From: Marsupella aquatica
Lineage: Eukaryota > Marchantiophyta
Assembly (NCBI GenBank): GCA_973895155.1
Contig: OZ316891.1
Span: 4,836,001 to 4,900,000 of the forward strand
Direction: 5' to 3'
Length of the DNA: 64,000 nucleotides
A model generated the notes under the pieces. The model had not been told where the DNA came from, did not search any database, and saw only the letters and a list, made by a program, of their open reading frames with translations. Made by a program: the position numbers and the translations under genes. Below are positions 62,882 to 64,000 of this stretch, piece after piece; position 1 is the first letter of the stretch, and the number at the start of each line of letters is the position of its first letter.

Positions 62882-63038
62882 ATTGATTTAGGGTTTAGGG
62901 TTAGCATGCTATACAATAACTTTGCCAAATAATACCCCAACTCATGTAAGGTATACAATATTGGTACCCTAATCCAATACCCCAACTCAAGTAAGGTATC
63001 ATTTCTTGGACTACAATACAATTGTGGAAAGGGTTTAG

Positions 63039-63325
63039 GGTCTTCTTTGGTCATTGTCTTCATTTCATGTTCATATTAACTGTGTATGCAGAAGGATTTA
63101 CTGTGGAGTGTAACACGAAGACAATGACCACATTGTCTTCTTTGGTCATTGTCTTCATTGCATGTTCATATTAACTGTGTATGCAGAAGGATTTATTGTG
63201 GAGTGTAACACGAAGACAATGACCACATTGTCTTCTTTGGTCATTGTCTTCATTGCATGTTCATATTAACTGTGTATGTAGAAGGATTTACTGTGGAGTG
63301 TAACACGAAGACAATGACTAATTGC
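63039..63325 (+). repeat. Tandem array, 95-bp unit, three copies, with perfect 10-bp-arm palindromes
   Basis: The unit starts with the palindrome (arms GAAGACAATG and CATTGTCTTC, four-base loop ACCA) at 63117-63140 and 63212-63235, and continues 'tttggtcattgtcttcatt.catgttcatattaactgtgtatg.agaaggattta.tgtggagtgtaacac'. A third left arm at 63307 has lost its partner. The copies are almost identical. Confidence 0.9.
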
Positions 63326-63976
63326 ATCACTGTGGGCCATTCATACTACCAAAACGAGAAGTAAGGAAGGTTACATTGAGTGCGTATAGTGTGGCATGAA
63401 GACAATGACCATCAATGTCTTCTAGAAAGCATGACTCTTGGTGAACAAGACCATTCAACATTGACCATGGTGTATTCTGATTGTCACCAGTGTTGGTGTA
63501 TGATGATTGTCACCATATTATACTGAAACTACTCTAGGTCAATATTAGTTGAAGTGGGGACGTGAAGACACTTATGATAATGTGTAGTGTGTACTCAATT
63601 TCTCACCCCCCTTCCCCCACACGACATGACCCAGAACTACTCACATCACATCATAGACTTTGCATCAGATCGTTATAGAATTTGCTTGCATTTTATTCAT
63701 AAAGATTTTGGTATAGACAAGTTGTGCAATTGCAGTGTTGCAGTCTGTATATGGATATGCTTGTCTTCCAATGAAGCTACATTGTATCTATTCCACCACC
63801 CTGGTTCACACTGTTGTACCGCTCAATGGACCACCGAAGCTACCACAGAAAATGCTAAGTGTGACATGGGAAGTGGGAGTCAATCATCAAACCGGGTATG
63901 GCGCCCAAGTTGCAGGACAGCCTCCATGAATGAACCCTGCGAAGTTGCCATTTGGGAGTCGGCATGCAAAAGTTGA
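63326..63976. other. Gene-free window end with two more palindrome sites
   Basis: 63398-63422 is a 25-nt version of the palindrome and 63564-63587 a decayed one. The frame at 63587-63976 has no recognised domain. The MULE's outer end was not located and may lie here or beyond the window. Confidence 0.4.
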
Positions 63977-64000
63977 GATGGCCCAAAGGTGTCTAAACTG

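Noticed and set aside
62887-62902. Telomere or chromosome end
   Set aside because: Only two TTTAGGG units, with ordinary sequence on both sides.

Overview
The window looks like nuclear DNA of a plant of the non-seed or streptophyte-algal grade. The evidence is spliceosomal genes with GT-AG introns of roughly 100-860 bp, CT-rich AUG-free leaders, plant families (HMA metal-binding protein, 12-oxophytodienoate reductase-like enzyme, DUF676 lipase) and a MuDR/MULE transposon. Two genes point away from seed plants: a spliced RtcB-type RNA ligase and a calflagin-like three-EF-hand protein. I cannot name the species.

Layout. (1) 1-22.5 kb: AT-rich, no supported gene. It holds worn repeats, two related MITEs, several local duplications, GC-rich pockets, a tRNA-like SINE candidate, and at 4.8-6.3 kb an inverted remnant resembling the two ends of the transposon at the far right. 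(2) 22.5-49.6 kb: a gene island with five genes: HMA protein (+, 3 exons), EF-hand protein (+, single exon with an apparent 1-nt frameshift), RtcB ligase (-, 6 exons, 505 aa), DUF676 serine esterase (+, single exon, 428 aa) and OPR-like reductase (-, 5 exons, 466 aa). A partial tandem copy of the OPR 3' end lies beside it. Between the esterase and OPR, 40-45 kb is repeat-rich, with an LTR-like pair and an array of 18-nt hairpins at a 30-31 nt period. (3) 49.7-64 kb: tandem repeats and a broken autonomous MULE. Its transposase (about 51.9-59.8 kb, +) is split by a nested element carrying a 1206-aa coiled-coil ORF on the other strand, and has a frameshift and a nonsense codon. Downstream inside the same repeat-bounded unit is an intact second gene for a membrane-anchored protein with an RNase H1 hybrid-binding (viroplasmin-like) domain but no RNase H catalytic domain.

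The most unusual signals are a recurring 24-nt imperfect palindrome (GAAGAC-N12-GTCTTC) in three tandem-repeat arrays around the MULE, in the left inverted remnant and singly elsewhere; the MULE companion gene with the hybrid-binding domain; the RtcB gene with an added N-terminal domain; and the hairpin array at 42.9-43.4 kb. The five host genes show no shared pathway or operon-like logic. Exon models come from splice consensus, reading-frame continuity and family motifs only; no alignment or expression data were available.
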